Numbered from the stretch's first letter, positions 14,378 to 22,964 are shown. The stretch is DNA of 23,958 nucleotides from Oscillospiraceae bacterium (GCA_020866945.1 JAJBVW010000042.1:11221-35178); one strand, 5' to 3'. Notes: generated by a model not told the origin, from the letters alone. A program made the numbers and translations.

Positions 14378-15436
14378 TCACATTCCCGCTTCCATAAAGT
14401 GATAAAGGGCCGTGTCGTCCATGGAGCGCATGGAGCAGAGGCCAATTTTTTCCGGCACCACAAGGTTTATATGGCTGCCGGCGTGCTTTTTGTCTGAGAG
14501 CATCGGCTCCATCAGCCGGTCGAGGGGGATGTCCGTTTCCGTGGGCAGGCCGAATTTTTGCAGTAGCGCGCACACCCGTTCCGGCACCTCCGGGGCGCAG
14601 AGATTGTTTTTCCCGGCGGCCCGGCATACCACGGCGGTGCCAATGGCCACGGCTTTTCCGTGGGAGACGGAAAAATCGCTGCAAGCCTCTATGGCGTGGG
14701 CCAGGGTATGCCCCAGATTCAGAAGCCCCCGCCGCCCGCCGGCATCCCGCTCGTCCTCGCCCACCACGTCCCGCTTGAAGCGGACGCACTGGGCAATGAC
14801 CTCCTCGCGGGGAAAATCCTTCCCCTCCCGTTCCAGCAGGGAAAATAGACCGTCGTCGAACAGGACGGCGTATTTTATCACCTCGGCGCAGCCGTCGGTG
14901 AAAATATCTCCCGGCAGCGTGGCAAGCGTGTCCGTGTCGCAAAGCACATAGGCGGGCTGCCAGAAAGCGCCCATAAGGTTTTTTCCGGCGGGCAGATCCA
15001 CGGCGGTCTTGCCGCCCACGGAGGAATCCACCGCTGCGAGAAGGGTGGTGGGAACCTGGATATAGTCGATGCCCCGCATATACACGGCGGCGGCAAGCCC
15101 TGTCAGGTCGCCGGTCATGCCGCCCCCCAGGGCCACGATGCAGTCGCTCCGGGTCAGGCGCTGGCCGGTCATGGAATCCAGCAGTGTTATGAGGTTCTCC
15201 GCTGTCTTGCTGGCCTCCCCATGGGGCAGGATGTATGCTTCCCCGGCGAGACCGGCGGCCCGGAGGCTTTCCAGTGCCCTGCCGCCCCACAGGGGGGCCA
15301 CGGCGTCGTCTGTCACAAGGACGAAGCGCTCCGCCTTGGGACACAGCGCCTTTGCGCTTTGCCCCAGGCCGGGGAGCAGCCCCTGGCCGATTTGCACCTG
15401 ATAGGAGCGGGAGGCCCGCACGTCAATGGAAATCAT
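14378..15436 (-). CDS. aroB: 3-dehydroquinate synthase
   Basis: 352 residues of an NAD- and zinc-dependent enzyme that cyclises DAHP to 3-dehydroquinate. Motifs: FVLVTDDAVAPLWG, LPHGEASKTAENL, IVALGGGMTGDLTGLAAAVYMRG, QVPTTLLAAVDSSVGGKTAVD, GCAEVIKY, NLGHTLAHAIE and SHGKAVAIG. They include the metal ligands Glu of CAEVIK and His of NLGHT and SHG. The ATG overlaps the tyrA stop (ATGA). Confidence 0.95.
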   Translation of the reverse strand: MISIDVRASRSYQVQIGQGLLPGLGQSAKALCPKAERFVLVTDDAVAPLWGGRALESLRAAGLAGEAYILPHGEASKTAENLITLLDSMTGQRLTRSDCIVALGGGMTGDLTGLAAAVYMRGIDYIQVPTTLLAAVDSSVGGKTAVDLPAGKNLMGAFWQPAYVLCDTDTLATLPGDIFTDGCAEVIKYAVLFDDGLFSLLEREGKDFPREEVIAQCVRFKRDVVGEDERDAGGRRGLLNLGHTLAHAIEACSDFSVSHGKAVAIGTAVVCRAAGKNNLCAPEVPERVCALLQKFGLPTETDIPLDRLMEPMLSDKKHAGSHINLVVPEKIGLCSMRSMDDTALYHFMEAGM

Positions 15437-16266
15437 CCGTCGATTTGTTCCTTTCTCTTCCGGCCCTCGTCCAGAAGTGCCCGCAGGGCGGGCTGGTCGG
15501 CGTTCGCCAGGGCGTCCCGGTATTGGTTCAGATTTTCCAGCAATCCGTCCAGCTCGAAGAGGATATTTTCCCGGTTGTCCAGAAGAAGCTCACTCCACAT
15601 ATTCGGATTCAGCCAGGCCACGCGGGTCATGTAGCGGTAGCTCCCGGCGGAGAAGCCCCGGTGCGTTCCAGCGGTGGGGCTTTTGATGTAGGCGTTTGAC
15701 ACCACATGGCACAGCTGGGAGGTGAAGGCAATCATCTCGTCGTGCTGCTTCGCGGTGGTGACGCTGATGGGGCCAAAGCCCGCCGGCTTCAAAAGGGATT
15801 TTACCCTCGCGAGAAACGCCGCGTCGTCATAAACCGGGGGGACGATGACCATGGGGGCGCGGTCAAACATATTGGCCTTCGCGTATTTCAGCCCCGAAAA
15901 CTGGGTGCCGCCCATGGGATGCCCGCCCACGAAGGTGAAGCCGTGGGCCGCCGCGAGGGGAAACGCGAAGTCGCACATGGCCTGCTTCACGCCCACGCAG
16001 TCCATGACAATGCCGGTTTTGGAAAAATCGTCCGCGTGGGCCTCCAGATAATCCATGCTTGCCTGGGGATAGGTGGAAATCAGCGCCAGGTCGCATTCCG
16101 TCAGCCGGTCGGGGGTGAGAACGCCGTCTATGTCCCCGGCGAGCTGAGCGAATTCCACGGTGGACTCGTCGATGTCATAGCCCAGGACGGTGATGTCCTG
16201 GTTCCGCTTATACGCCTTGGCCAGGGAGCCTCCGATGAGACCCAGGCCCACGATGCCGATGGTCAT
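15433..16266 (-). CDS. tyrA: Prephenate dehydrogenase
   Basis: 277 residues from MTIGIVGLGLIGGSLAKAY, whose GLGLIGGS is the NAD loop. GHPMGGTQFSGLKYAKANMF holds the catalytic-type His. QHDEMIAFTSQLCHVVSNA, and GFSAGSYRYMTRVAWLNPNMWSEL broken at its aromatic residues, are also typical. It oxidatively decarboxylates prephenate to 4-hydroxyphenylpyruvate for tyrosine. The length leaves no room for a C-terminal ACT domain, so tyrosine control must act elsewhere. The ATG overlaps the aroF stop; upstream in-frame starts to 16350 are inside aroF and were not used. Confidence 0.93.
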   Translation of the reverse strand: MTIGIVGLGLIGGSLAKAYKRNQDITVLGYDIDESTVEFAQLAGDIDGVLTPDRLTECDLALISTYPQASMDYLEAHADDFSKTGIVMDCVGVKQAMCDFAFPLAAAHGFTFVGGHPMGGTQFSGLKYAKANMFDRAPMVIVPPVYDDAAFLARVKSLLKPAGFGPISVTTAKQHDEMIAFTSQLCHVVSNAYIKSPTAGTHRGFSAGSYRYMTRVAWLNPNMWSELLLDNRENILFELDGLLENLNQYRDALANADQPALRALLDEGRKRKEQIDG

Positions 16267-17270
16267 TCCTTGATAGCCTCCAGCACCTTGCGGATCTGCC
16301 TCATCACCGAGGCGAACTGGGCGGGGGTCAGGGACTGCGCGCCGTCGCAAAGGGCGTGGAGGGGATCGTTGTGAACCTCCACCATCAGGCCGTCCGCGCC
16401 GCAGGCGGCGGCAGCCAGGGCCATGGAGGGGACAAGGTCGGAGTGGCCGGTGGCGTGGCTGGGGTCAACAATGACCGGCAGATGGGTCAGCTGGTGCAGA
16501 ACGGGGACGCAGGACAGGTCAAGGGTGTTGCGGGTGTAGGTCTCGAAGGTGCGGATGCCGCGCTCGCAGAGAATGACGTTGTTGTTGCCGCCGGCCATGA
16601 TGTATTCCGCGCTCATGAGAAGCTCCTTCAGGTTGTTCGCAAGGCCGCGCTTGAGAAGAATGGTCTTGTCGGTGCGGCCCAGGGCCTTGAGCATCTCGAA
16701 GTTCTGCATATTCCGCGCGCCCACCTGGATGATGTCCACGTCCTCGAACAGGTCGAAGTCCTTCATGTCCATCAGCTCTGTGATGATGGGCAGGCCCGTG
16801 GCCTTTTTCGCTTCGCTGAGCAGGAGCAGGCCCTCCCCGTGCAGGCCCTGGAAGTCATAAGGGCTGGTGCGGGGCTTGAACGCGCCGCCGCGCAGGATGT
16901 CCGCGCCGCTGTCCTTCACGGCCTGGGCCACGCCGATAATCTGTTCCCTGGTCTCCACGGAGCAGGGGCCGGCGATGACGCAGAAATTGTTCTTGCCGCC
17001 TATCTTCACGCCGCCCGCCTCGATGACGGAGTCGTCCGGGTGGAACTTGCGGTTGCATTTTTTGAACGGCTCACTGACGCGCTTCACGGACTGGACGATG
17101 TCCAGGCTTGCCAGCAGGTCCATGTCGATGTGGGCGGTGTCGCCCACCAGGCCGAGGACGGTGTACTCGCTGCCCTCGGAGATGTGAACCTGCACCTTCT
17201 GTTTTTCCAGCCAGTCAATCAGGTGGTCGCGCTGTTCGGTGGTTACGTTGGGCTTCAAAACTGTGATCAT
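16263..17270 (-). CDS. aroF: 3-deoxy-7-phosphoheptulonate (DAHP) synthase with N-terminal ferredoxin-like domain
   Basis: 335 residues. Residues 1-70 (MITVLKPNVTTEQRDHLI to VQSVKRVSEPFK) form a ferredoxin-like domain as in the Thermotoga-type AroF, where it mediates inhibition by Tyr/Phe. Residues 85-335 are the barrel: FCVIAGPCSVETREQI, LRGGAFKPRTSPYDFQG, QVGARNMQNFEML, LLKRG, CERGIRTFE and VIVDPSHATGH. It condenses PEP and erythrose-4-phosphate, the entry step of the pathway. The start at 17270 has AAAGGAG 11 bases upstream; a longer reading to 17330 would cross it. First structural gene of the operon, behind the leader-peptide region. Confidence 0.95.
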   Translation of the reverse strand: MITVLKPNVTTEQRDHLIDWLEKQKVQVHISEGSEYTVLGLVGDTAHIDMDLLASLDIVQSVKRVSEPFKKCNRKFHPDDSVIEAGGVKIGGKNNFCVIAGPCSVETREQIIGVAQAVKDSGADILRGGAFKPRTSPYDFQGLHGEGLLLLSEAKKATGLPIITELMDMKDFDLFEDVDIIQVGARNMQNFEMLKALGRTDKTILLKRGLANNLKELLMSAEYIMAGGNNNVILCERGIRTFETYTRNTLDLSCVPVLHQLTHLPVIVDPSHATGHSDLVPSMALAAAACGADGLMVEVHNDPLHALCDGAQSLTPAQFASVMRQIRKVLEAIKE

Positions 17271-17328
17271 GGTGAATGTAACTCCTTTAAGATATTTTTT
17301 TCTTGTTTGCACTTTCCGGCCGCGCCGC

Positions 17329-17375
17329 AAAAAGAAAACGCCCTGCAGCCGGTTCGTGCTGAACAGCCTGTTGGC
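17329..17375 (-). terminator. Possible attenuator terminator before aroF
   Basis: On the minus strand, CAGGCTGTTC and GAACCGGCTG form an imperfect stem (8 of 10 pairs) around AGCAC. An outer GCC/GGC can close it, and TTTTCTTTTT follows at 17329-17338. The 3' arm can instead pair as CCGGCTGC with GCGGCCGG further on. The stem is weak for a terminator, so this part of the model is tentative. Confidence 0.4.
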
Positions 17376-17410
17376 TTTTGTTTGTTTTCGCTTTTCCGCA
17401 ACACAAAACG

Positions 17411-17435
17411 CTATTACCTTTTGAAAAAGTAATAG
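17411..17435 (-). promoter_or_regulatory. Leader hairpin overlapping the Tyr/Phe control codons
   Basis: A 25-base perfect palindrome (12 possible pairs around one central base, one of them G-U). Its 5' arm holds the second Tyr-Tyr-Phe-Phe codon group, and its 3' arm holds the leader stop codon. This is the position of the 1:2 pause hairpin in classical trp/phe attenuators. Confidence 0.7.
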
Positions 17436-17470
17436 GTAAAGTAATAATAAGCGGAAGAAAAGCGGTTCAT
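17414..17470 (-). CDS. Tyr/Phe-rich leader peptide of the aromatic operon
   Basis: An 18-codon frame encoding MNRFSSAYYYFTYYFFKR, ended by TAA. It starts with ATG 7 bases after GAAGGAG, about 24 bases from the inferred transcript start of a perfect promoter, and ends about 144 bases before aroF. Eight of nine consecutive codons are Tyr or Phe. In classical attenuation a ribosome that stalls at such codons when the charged tRNA is scarce changes downstream RNA folding. The composition fits an operon that makes chorismate and tyrosine. The peptide itself probably has no function. Too short for standard gene calling. Confidence 0.85.
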   Translation of the reverse strand: MNRFSSAYYYFTYYFFKR

Positions 17471-17500
17471 AAGGATACTCCTTCTTTAAATTACGAAAGT

Positions 17501-17529
17501 ATTATAGACAACTTCCGAAAAAATGTCAA
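17501..17529 (-). promoter_or_regulatory. Perfect-consensus sigma-A promoter of the aromatic operon
   Basis: On the minus strand TTGACA (17524-17529), 17 bases, TATAAT (17501-17506). Transcription should start near 17494. The stretch 17530-17682, up to the next gene, is A/T-rich in parts and shows no clear terminator for the gene ending at 17683, so some read-through into the aromatic operon is possible. Confidence 0.9.
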
Positions 17530-17682
17530 TAGCCGGAGCGAGGGAAAGTGGTGGAAAAAATACACTAAATTCCCCCAAAAATTTAAGGAATCTGCACAAA
17601 AGAGAGGAGGGAAGGATTAAAATTACCCCGACCCAAATCATGCAGGGCAAAAGACCCGCCGCAGTTCGTATAAAAGGACATT

Positions 17683-19215
17683 TTACTCGATGGAAATTCT
17701 ATCGTTATAGTTCCCCCAGAAATAGTCCGCGATAAAGGAGCCGTAGTTTGCCTTGGAGACGTATATCCTGGCGCGGCTGGGCGCGCCGTCCAGCAGGCCC
17801 GTCCAGGGGACGAGGATGCCGCCGCCCTGGGCGTCGATATAGATGCCCGTCAGGCTGGTGGTCGTGCCGAATGCGCCGGCCATAATGCGCTCGATGTTGG
17901 ACTGGATATAGATGCTCTTGACCTGGCAGCCGTCGAAGCATCCCTCGTCGATGGCCAGCACCTTTTCCCCGTCGATTTCCCAGGGAACCTCCAGGGTGTC
18001 CTGCTGCTTGCCCTCGTCGGTCACGCCGGTGAGGATAAGGCCGTCCCCGCCGGAATAGGCTTCCGCGATGAAGTATTCCGCGTCCTCGCTGGAGCCGGTC
18101 TCCTCCACCTCCGGGGTGGGCGTGGGCGTTGCCTCGGCGTCTTCCGTCTCCTCGGTCTCCGTATCCTCTGTTTCCACGGCGTCCGCGTCCTCAATCTCGC
18201 CGGTAGGTTCGCCGGAACCGTCGCCCCGCTGGGGCGGCGCGGGCTGCTCGATGGAAACAAGCTCGCCGTCAGAGATGACGTTTACCAAGTCCTGTATCAG
18301 CCGGGTGGTGTGGACGATGGCGCCCCTGTCCGTGAGGTGGTAGTTGGTGTCATAGAAATATCCGGCGTCCATAATATAGTCCGATATGTCGGAGATGACC
18401 TGACAGTCGATATTTTCGCGGATATAGGTGGCAAAGGCCAGCACGCCCTCTTCGTCCTGCTGGACGGCCAGCTCGTTCATGGGCGGCCAGGAGTAATACA
18501 CCGTGGCCCCCTGGCTCTCGCAGTAGGCGATGTATTCGTTCACATAGTCGATGAACTCATCCTCCACAATGGAGGGATCCAGGTCAACCAGCACCTCCGT
18601 ATCGTACCAGTCGTCCATGATAGGTTCCTCGCGGGTGTAGATGAGGTCTCCGTATTCGTTGAAGGAGTCGTGGTCATATACGCCGTCCGCCTCTGGCTTG
18701 CCGAAGCGGTAGAAATTCAGCTTCTGCGTGGCGTATGACCAGAAGCTGCCCAGCATATCGCCCCAGTTGTGGGGGCGAATCTTAAAGAGCATGGTGAAAT
18801 CGCTGTCTATGCACTCCCACGTGATTTCGCCGTTGAAATACATGGACATGGTCTGGGAATCGGTCTCCGGGGCGAGGACGATAATGTCCCCCTCGTTTAT
18901 ATAGCCGCGGGTCAGATCCATCATGACCGTGGTGCCAAGCGGCCCGTACAGGCCGAAGTTCACCACCGGCATACCCAGATATTCCTCCATAAGCTGACTG
19001 TTAATGCCAAAGGCCACGCTGCTGCCGCCGATGACGATGACCTTGTTTTCCTCCGTTGCGTCCACCGTGCGGAGACGAAGGTATTTGTCCACCAGCTCAC
19101 CGAGGTAGAGATGGTCGAACTGCTCCGGCAGAATCAGAACGGTTGCCACCACCACGAAAAGACCCAACGCCAGCACCAGGAGGACGGCGATCATGATTTT
19201 CAGTGTTTTGCTCAT
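17683..19215 (-). CDS. Membrane-anchored SGNH-like (DltD/AlgX-type) protein with C-terminal leucine-rich repeat
   Basis: 510 residues. Residues 5-29 are an uncleaved signal/anchor helix. About 55-320 is an SGNH-like domain: VIGGSSVAFGIN with the nucleophile Ser65 or Ser66, FGLYGPLG, and Asp289/His293 in YDTNYHLTDRGA. A low-complexity acidic Glu/Thr/Asp/Pro linker spans about 325-378. Residues 405-465 are BspA-type LRR_5 (AIDEGCFDGC, IQSNIERIMAGAFGTTTSLTGIYI). SGNH partners of MBOAT proteins move or handle acyl groups outside the cell. AAGGAG precedes the ATG, and the gene starts 15 bases after the MBOAT stop in the same operon. Substrate unknown. Confidence 0.8.
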   Translation of the reverse strand: MSKTLKIMIAVLLVLALGLFVVVATVLILPEQFDHLYLGELVDKYLRLRTVDATEENKVIVIGGSSVAFGINSQLMEEYLGMPVVNFGLYGPLGTTVMMDLTRGYINEGDIIVLAPETDSQTMSMYFNGEITWECIDSDFTMLFKIRPHNWGDMLGSFWSYATQKLNFYRFGKPEADGVYDHDSFNEYGDLIYTREEPIMDDWYDTEVLVDLDPSIVEDEFIDYVNEYIAYCESQGATVYYSWPPMNELAVQQDEEGVLAFATYIRENIDCQVISDISDYIMDAGYFYDTNYHLTDRGAIVHTTRLIQDLVNVISDGELVSIEQPAPPQRGDGSGEPTGEIEDADAVETEDTETEETEDAEATPTPTPEVEETGSSEDAEYFIAEAYSGGDGLILTGVTDEGKQQDTLEVPWEIDGEKVLAIDEGCFDGCQVKSIYIQSNIERIMAGAFGTTTSLTGIYIDAQGGGILVPWTGLLDGAPSRARIYVSKANYGSFIADYFWGNYNDRISIE

Positions 19216-19230
19216 TCGTTCTCCTTAGTG

Positions 19231-20742
19231 TCAGAATTGGAAATAGATGAAAGCAGAGGCCCCGTCCCCGGCCAGAAGCAGCAGCCAGGATGCGGCGACG
19301 GCCAGCAGCAGAAACGCGCTGACCTCCGCCGTCACGAGCGCGCCGCCCGCCGGACGGCGGACAGGCCAGTCGTGGACGAAGATGCGGTCTATCAGAGTCA
19401 TAATAACGAGGCTTGCGATGGTGATGCCCGCGTCCACCCAGTCCATGCCCAGAAGGCCGAACGTGCCCCGGAGCGTCCAGTTGGTGAACAGTTTTTTCAG
19501 CAGGATGCCCAGGTCAGACACGGAGTTTGCCCGGAAGAATATCAGCGCGAAGCTGCACAGGACGAATACCACCGCCATCTGCCAGAAAGCGAAAAGCCTG
19601 CTGTCCCGGTTTATATGGAGCTTGTCCTGAAGCCGTTCCCGGCTTCGCTCGGTGACGCGCTCAATGACCTGGTACAGCCCGTGAATAGCCCCCCACAGCA
19701 CATAGGTCCAGGCCGCCCCGTGCCACAGGCCGGAGAGGAGGAAGGTGATGAACAGAGCCACGCAGGGCGGGAACATGGAGCCGAAGCGGGGCTTTTTGAG
19801 CTTCTTGCCGACCTTGCGGGCGAAGCGCGTGAGCTTCTTGTTCATAGCCAGGGGATAGAACACATAGTCCTGGAACCAGCTTGTGAGGCTGATGTGCCAG
19901 CGCTCCCAAAATTCATGGCAGCTCCGGGAGGAGTAGGGGAGGTTGAAGTTCTGCGTTAGCTTCACGCCCATAATGCGGGCGCAGCCCACGGCGATGTCCG
20001 TATAGCCGGAGAAATCGCAGTATACCTGGAACGAGAACATGACCGTCGCGAGGATGATGGCCGGGGCCGTGGCGGTGGAGGGGTCTGAATACACCGCTAC
20101 CACGAAGGTGGCAAGCTGGTCGGCCACCACCACCTTTTTGAAAAAGCCCGCGATGAGCGTTTTCATTCCGGCGTGGAAGTTGTCCTTTTGGAAATGATGC
20201 TCCGCCTTGAGCTGGGGCAGGAGGTTCTGCGGCCGCTCGATAGGCCCCGCCACAAGCTGCGGGAAGTAGGAGACGAACAGCGCGTAATATCCGAAATGGT
20301 GCTCGGCCTGGATAGTGCCGCGGTATACGTCGATGACGTAGGACAGCGTCTGGAAGGTATAGAAGGAGATGCCCACCGGCAAAATCAAATCCAGCAGGAA
20401 ATCGTCCATATCCAAGGATACGGCCCGGAGAATGGCCGTCACCGTGGAGGAGAGGAAGTTGAAGTACTTGAAGAAAAACAGCACACCCAAACAGGCGCAA
20501 AGCGCGATTGCGAGGCACAGCTTTTTCTTCTTTTTGCTCTCGCAGTGCTCCATGACGCGGGCGGCGGTATAGCTGACCACGGTGGTGAACAGGATGAGGA
20601 ACACCAGCCGGGGGTTCCAGCTCATATAGAAATAGTAGCTGGCCGCCAGCAGAAGCATCCAGCGGAATCGGTGAGGCAGCAGGAAGTACAGCAGCGATAC
20701 CACCGGGAAGAAGATAAGAAACTGAATCGAATTAAAGGTCAT
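19231..20742 (-). CDS. MBOAT-family membrane O-acyltransferase (AlgI/DltB-like)
   Basis: 503 residues with about ten to twelve membrane helices. The MBOAT signatures are complete: PVGISFYTFQTLSYVIDVYRG, QLVAGPIERP, YCDFSGYTDIAVG, SCHEFWERWHISLTSWFQDYVFYPL (His283), and FLLSGLWHGAAW with the invariant His341. Such enzymes pass an acyl group from a cytoplasmic donor through the membrane to an exported acceptor, for example alginate, teichoic acid or peptidoglycan sugar. The sequence is of the AlgI subgroup, so acetyl or a small acyl/aminoacyl are possible donors. The ATG at 20742 has GGAGG upstream and overlaps the stop of the small membrane protein (ATGA). Confidence 0.92.
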   Translation of the reverse strand: MTFNSIQFLIFFPVVSLLYFLLPHRFRWMLLLAASYYFYMSWNPRLVFLILFTTVVSYTAARVMEHCESKKKKKLCLAIALCACLGVLFFFKYFNFLSSTVTAILRAVSLDMDDFLLDLILPVGISFYTFQTLSYVIDVYRGTIQAEHHFGYYALFVSYFPQLVAGPIERPQNLLPQLKAEHHFQKDNFHAGMKTLIAGFFKKVVVADQLATFVVAVYSDPSTATAPAIILATVMFSFQVYCDFSGYTDIAVGCARIMGVKLTQNFNLPYSSRSCHEFWERWHISLTSWFQDYVFYPLAMNKKLTRFARKVGKKLKKPRFGSMFPPCVALFITFLLSGLWHGAAWTYVLWGAIHGLYQVIERVTERSRERLQDKLHINRDSRLFAFWQMAVVFVLCSFALIFFRANSVSDLGILLKKLFTNWTLRGTFGLLGMDWVDAGITIASLVIMTLIDRIFVHDWPVRRPAGGALVTAEVSAFLLLAVAASWLLLLAGDGASAFIYFQF

Positions 20743-20975
20743 GGCCGCCGCCCTCCAAACAGAAACAGAAGTCCGAAAGCGCCGGAGATGAGGTAAAACA
20801 GCAGCACATAGCGCCAGGCATAGGTCAGGAAGAACAGCACCGGCAGCGCCGCCCCCATCCACAGCAGACTAAGGACGGAAAAGGGCTTTGCCAGGGGCCG
20901 CACGAAGGCGGACAGCGCCAGCAGCAGCATAGACACCCCGCAAAGGGCCAGGAAAATGTAGTCAGATGATGTCAT
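20739..20975 (-). CDS. Small membrane protein of the acylation operon
   Basis: 78 residues with two or three hydrophobic segments (about 7-23, 33-52, 56-72) and an Arg-rich end GGRRP. No family recognised. Its stop overlaps the MBOAT start, and it follows the first SGNH gene by 45 bases, so the three are probably co-expressed. In dlt operons a tiny membrane protein (DltX) accompanies the MBOAT; similarity here is only of size and place. Confidence 0.65.
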   Translation of the reverse strand: MTSSDYIFLALCGVSMLLLALSAFVRPLAKPFSVLSLLWMGAALPVLFFLTYAWRYVLLFYLISGAFGLLFLFGGRRP

Positions 20976-21020
20976 GAAAAAGCGAATACCCTTCTGATGT
21001 ATTGCCCCGGAAGGGCTGGC

Positions 21021-22874
21021 TTAGTCTGCGGCCTCCTCGGAGAGAGAGGCGAAATACTCATTCAAATCCTCCGCAAGCTGGGTGGTGTATATCTCCCGGC
21101 CATCGGCGGAAAGGTGGTAGTCGTCGTCAAAGAATATCTCCGGCTCGAAGATGTTCTCCTGCAAATCGCTGATAATGGTGATGTTCAGCACCTCGTCCAG
21201 ATAGTCCTCAAACTCCTCCATGGCCTCGTCGGTCTGGTAGCTGTAGAGGGAGTTTTCGTTGAGCGGGGTGAACGCCATGGCGTAGGTCACGCCCATATCC
21301 TCCAGACGGGAATACTGCCGGTTTAAGTAATAGACCATGTAGCTATACAGCCAGTCGCCGCTGAAATAAATGCTCCGGCCGGTATGGAAGTCTGCGCTGC
21401 CGTTGGCTTTCGCGATAATCTTCAGGGTGCCCTGGTCGTCGTAATAGCCGTTGGGGGCCAGGGTACTCTGGTAATCCTCATAGGTCATGTCCGTCATGCT
21501 GGCGCGTGAGGTCAGATAGGTGCAGAAGGAGTTGAAAAACTCCGTGTACTGCCCCGCGTCCACCCAGCTGAACACGTTGTAGCAGCTCTCAAAGGAGCGG
21601 AAGCTCTCCCACCGGCACTGGACGCCGCCGCGCTGCCAGACGCGGGAGGCCGGGATTTGCAGGAGCATATCGCCCTCCCGCAAAAAGTGCATGGCCCACT
21701 CGCTCGTCATGTTGAAAAGGTTTGCCCCGTTGGAGCCGCAGTTGAGGACGATGTAATCCTCGTCTATCAGCTCCTGCAAAAGCTGTGCGTCCAGGGCATA
21801 GGCCGTGGAGGAGCCGCCCAGGCATATCATGATGGGGTCGTCGGTCTCCTGCGTCCAATAGGCCATCAGCTCGACCTTCTTGGAGTGGTTATTGAACCAG
21901 TTGGAGAACTTCGGGTTCGTGGCCGCGCTGAAATACACGGTGGTCAGGCTCTCGTCGTTGTCAAAGGAATCGTCGGAAATATAGGTCAGGGAGTCGTATA
22001 CATATACGGTGGTGAGGTTCGCGCATTCGTTGAAGGAATAGTCCTCGATGACCTGGAGGCAGGAGGGCAGCACCAGCGTGGTCATTTCGGCCCCGGTCAA
22101 GGCTCCCTCGGCCACGCCTACGACAGGCTCGCCGTTGAAGGTGGTGGGGATGCTGACCTCGTCAAAATCGCCCACATAGCCGGATACCATCCAGCCCTCG
22201 TAGTCGTAGCTGTAGTCAAAGCTGAAATAGCGGCTGGGGGTCTGCTCGCTCCAGATGCAGTAAAGCTCTATGACCTCGTCGGTGTCCTCGAAGGCCTTGC
22301 CGCCCACGTTATAGAACTCGCCGGAGCCGTCCGGCTCGGTGTTGTAGCCAATGAGAGTATAGCCCTCGTACTCGAAATATCCCATATCCGCCAGCGTGTT
22401 GGGATAGAGATAATAGGCGAGGGAGAACTCGTCCCAAAGCGTGTCGTTCCCGGTTTCCACAACGGTGCCGCCGTTTGCGTGATACAGCACGAGGGCGGTG
22501 TCGTCAGAGCGGAAGTTGCCGTATATATAGGTGTCCTCCTCCAGCGTGAAGGTGTAGTCCTTGTCATAGCTCAGCACGGTGCCCCTGTTTTCCAGGGTGT
22601 CGCCCAGCGTCCAGCAATAAAAGGCCGCGTCGTCCCCCCAGGTGGCGTGGATAGTGATTTCCGTCCCCGGCTCATAATAGCCCTCCGAGTTGGCGCTGTA
22701 GACGTTTCCCTGGTCGTCCTCGCAGCGCAGGGAAAAGATATAGCCGGTGTCCACGGCGGAGGTCTCGCTCTTGGCGCCGAAGCTGATGGCCAGCGCCGCG
22801 CCGGAGCAGGCGCACAGAAGCGTCAGCCCCGCCACTGCCAGGGCGATGATAAGTACACGAACTGTCTTTTTCAC
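21021..22874 (-). CDS. Surface protein: InlB repeat, leucine-rich repeats and C-terminal SGNH-like domain
   Basis: 617 residues from a GTG with AGGAAGG 8 bases upstream. Residues 1-31 are a signal or anchor helix (LTLLCACSG, a possible lipobox). About 42-125 is a beta-rich Trp/Tyr region. About 128-209 is an InlB B-repeat (LYHANGG, GYTLIGYNTEPDGSGEFYN, ending LYCIW). About 216-335 holds BspA-type LRR_5 repeats (EGALTGAEMTTLVLP, YSFNECANLTTVYV, DSFDNDESLTTVYF). About 345-610 is SGNH-like: ICLGGSSTAYALD with Ser355/356, and DDDYHLSADGRE with Asp583-585/His587. Domain order is the reverse of the second SGNH protein in the operon. First gene of the operon, expected outside the membrane. The long ORF extension to 22976 lacks a ribosome site. 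Confidence 0.8.
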   Translation of the reverse strand: MKKTVRVLIIALAVAGLTLLCACSGAALAISFGAKSETSAVDTGYIFSLRCEDDQGNVYSANSEGYYEPGTEITIHATWGDDAAFYCWTLGDTLENRGTVLSYDKDYTFTLEEDTYIYGNFRSDDTALVLYHANGGTVVETGNDTLWDEFSLAYYLYPNTLADMGYFEYEGYTLIGYNTEPDGSGEFYNVGGKAFEDTDEVIELYCIWSEQTPSRYFSFDYSYDYEGWMVSGYVGDFDEVSIPTTFNGEPVVGVAEGALTGAEMTTLVLPSCLQVIEDYSFNECANLTTVYVYDSLTYISDDSFDNDESLTTVYFSAATNPKFSNWFNNHSKKVELMAYWTQETDDPIMICLGGSSTAYALDAQLLQELIDEDYIVLNCGSNGANLFNMTSEWAMHFLREGDMLLQIPASRVWQRGGVQCRWESFRSFESCYNVFSWVDAGQYTEFFNSFCTYLTSRASMTDMTYEDYQSTLAPNGYYDDQGTLKIIAKANGSADFHTGRSIYFSGDWLYSYMVYYLNRQYSRLEDMGVTYAMAFTPLNENSLYSYQTDEAMEEFEDYLDEVLNITIISDLQENIFEPEIFFDDDYHLSADGREIYTTQLAEDLNEYFASLSEEAAD

Positions 22875-22964
22875 ATTATCCACCTTCCTGCGACCTTCGG
22901 GCCGGTCGCTCGCTTGCAAGAGTGGCGGAGTCCATCCTGTCGCCCGGATAAAACCGCCTCTCCT

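Noticed and set aside
17271..17500. T-box riboswitch before aroF
   Set aside because: No recognisable T-box sequence or specifier-loop architecture; a Tyr/Phe leader frame explains the region better.
17530..17682. Possible terminator GCGGCGGG/CCCTGC after the SGNH gene
   Set aside because: Only two short helices with an internal loop and no following T run.
18769..19959. 396-codon plus-strand open frame
   Set aside because: Runs antisense across the end of the MBOAT gene and the start of the SGNH gene; composition is that of a shadow frame.
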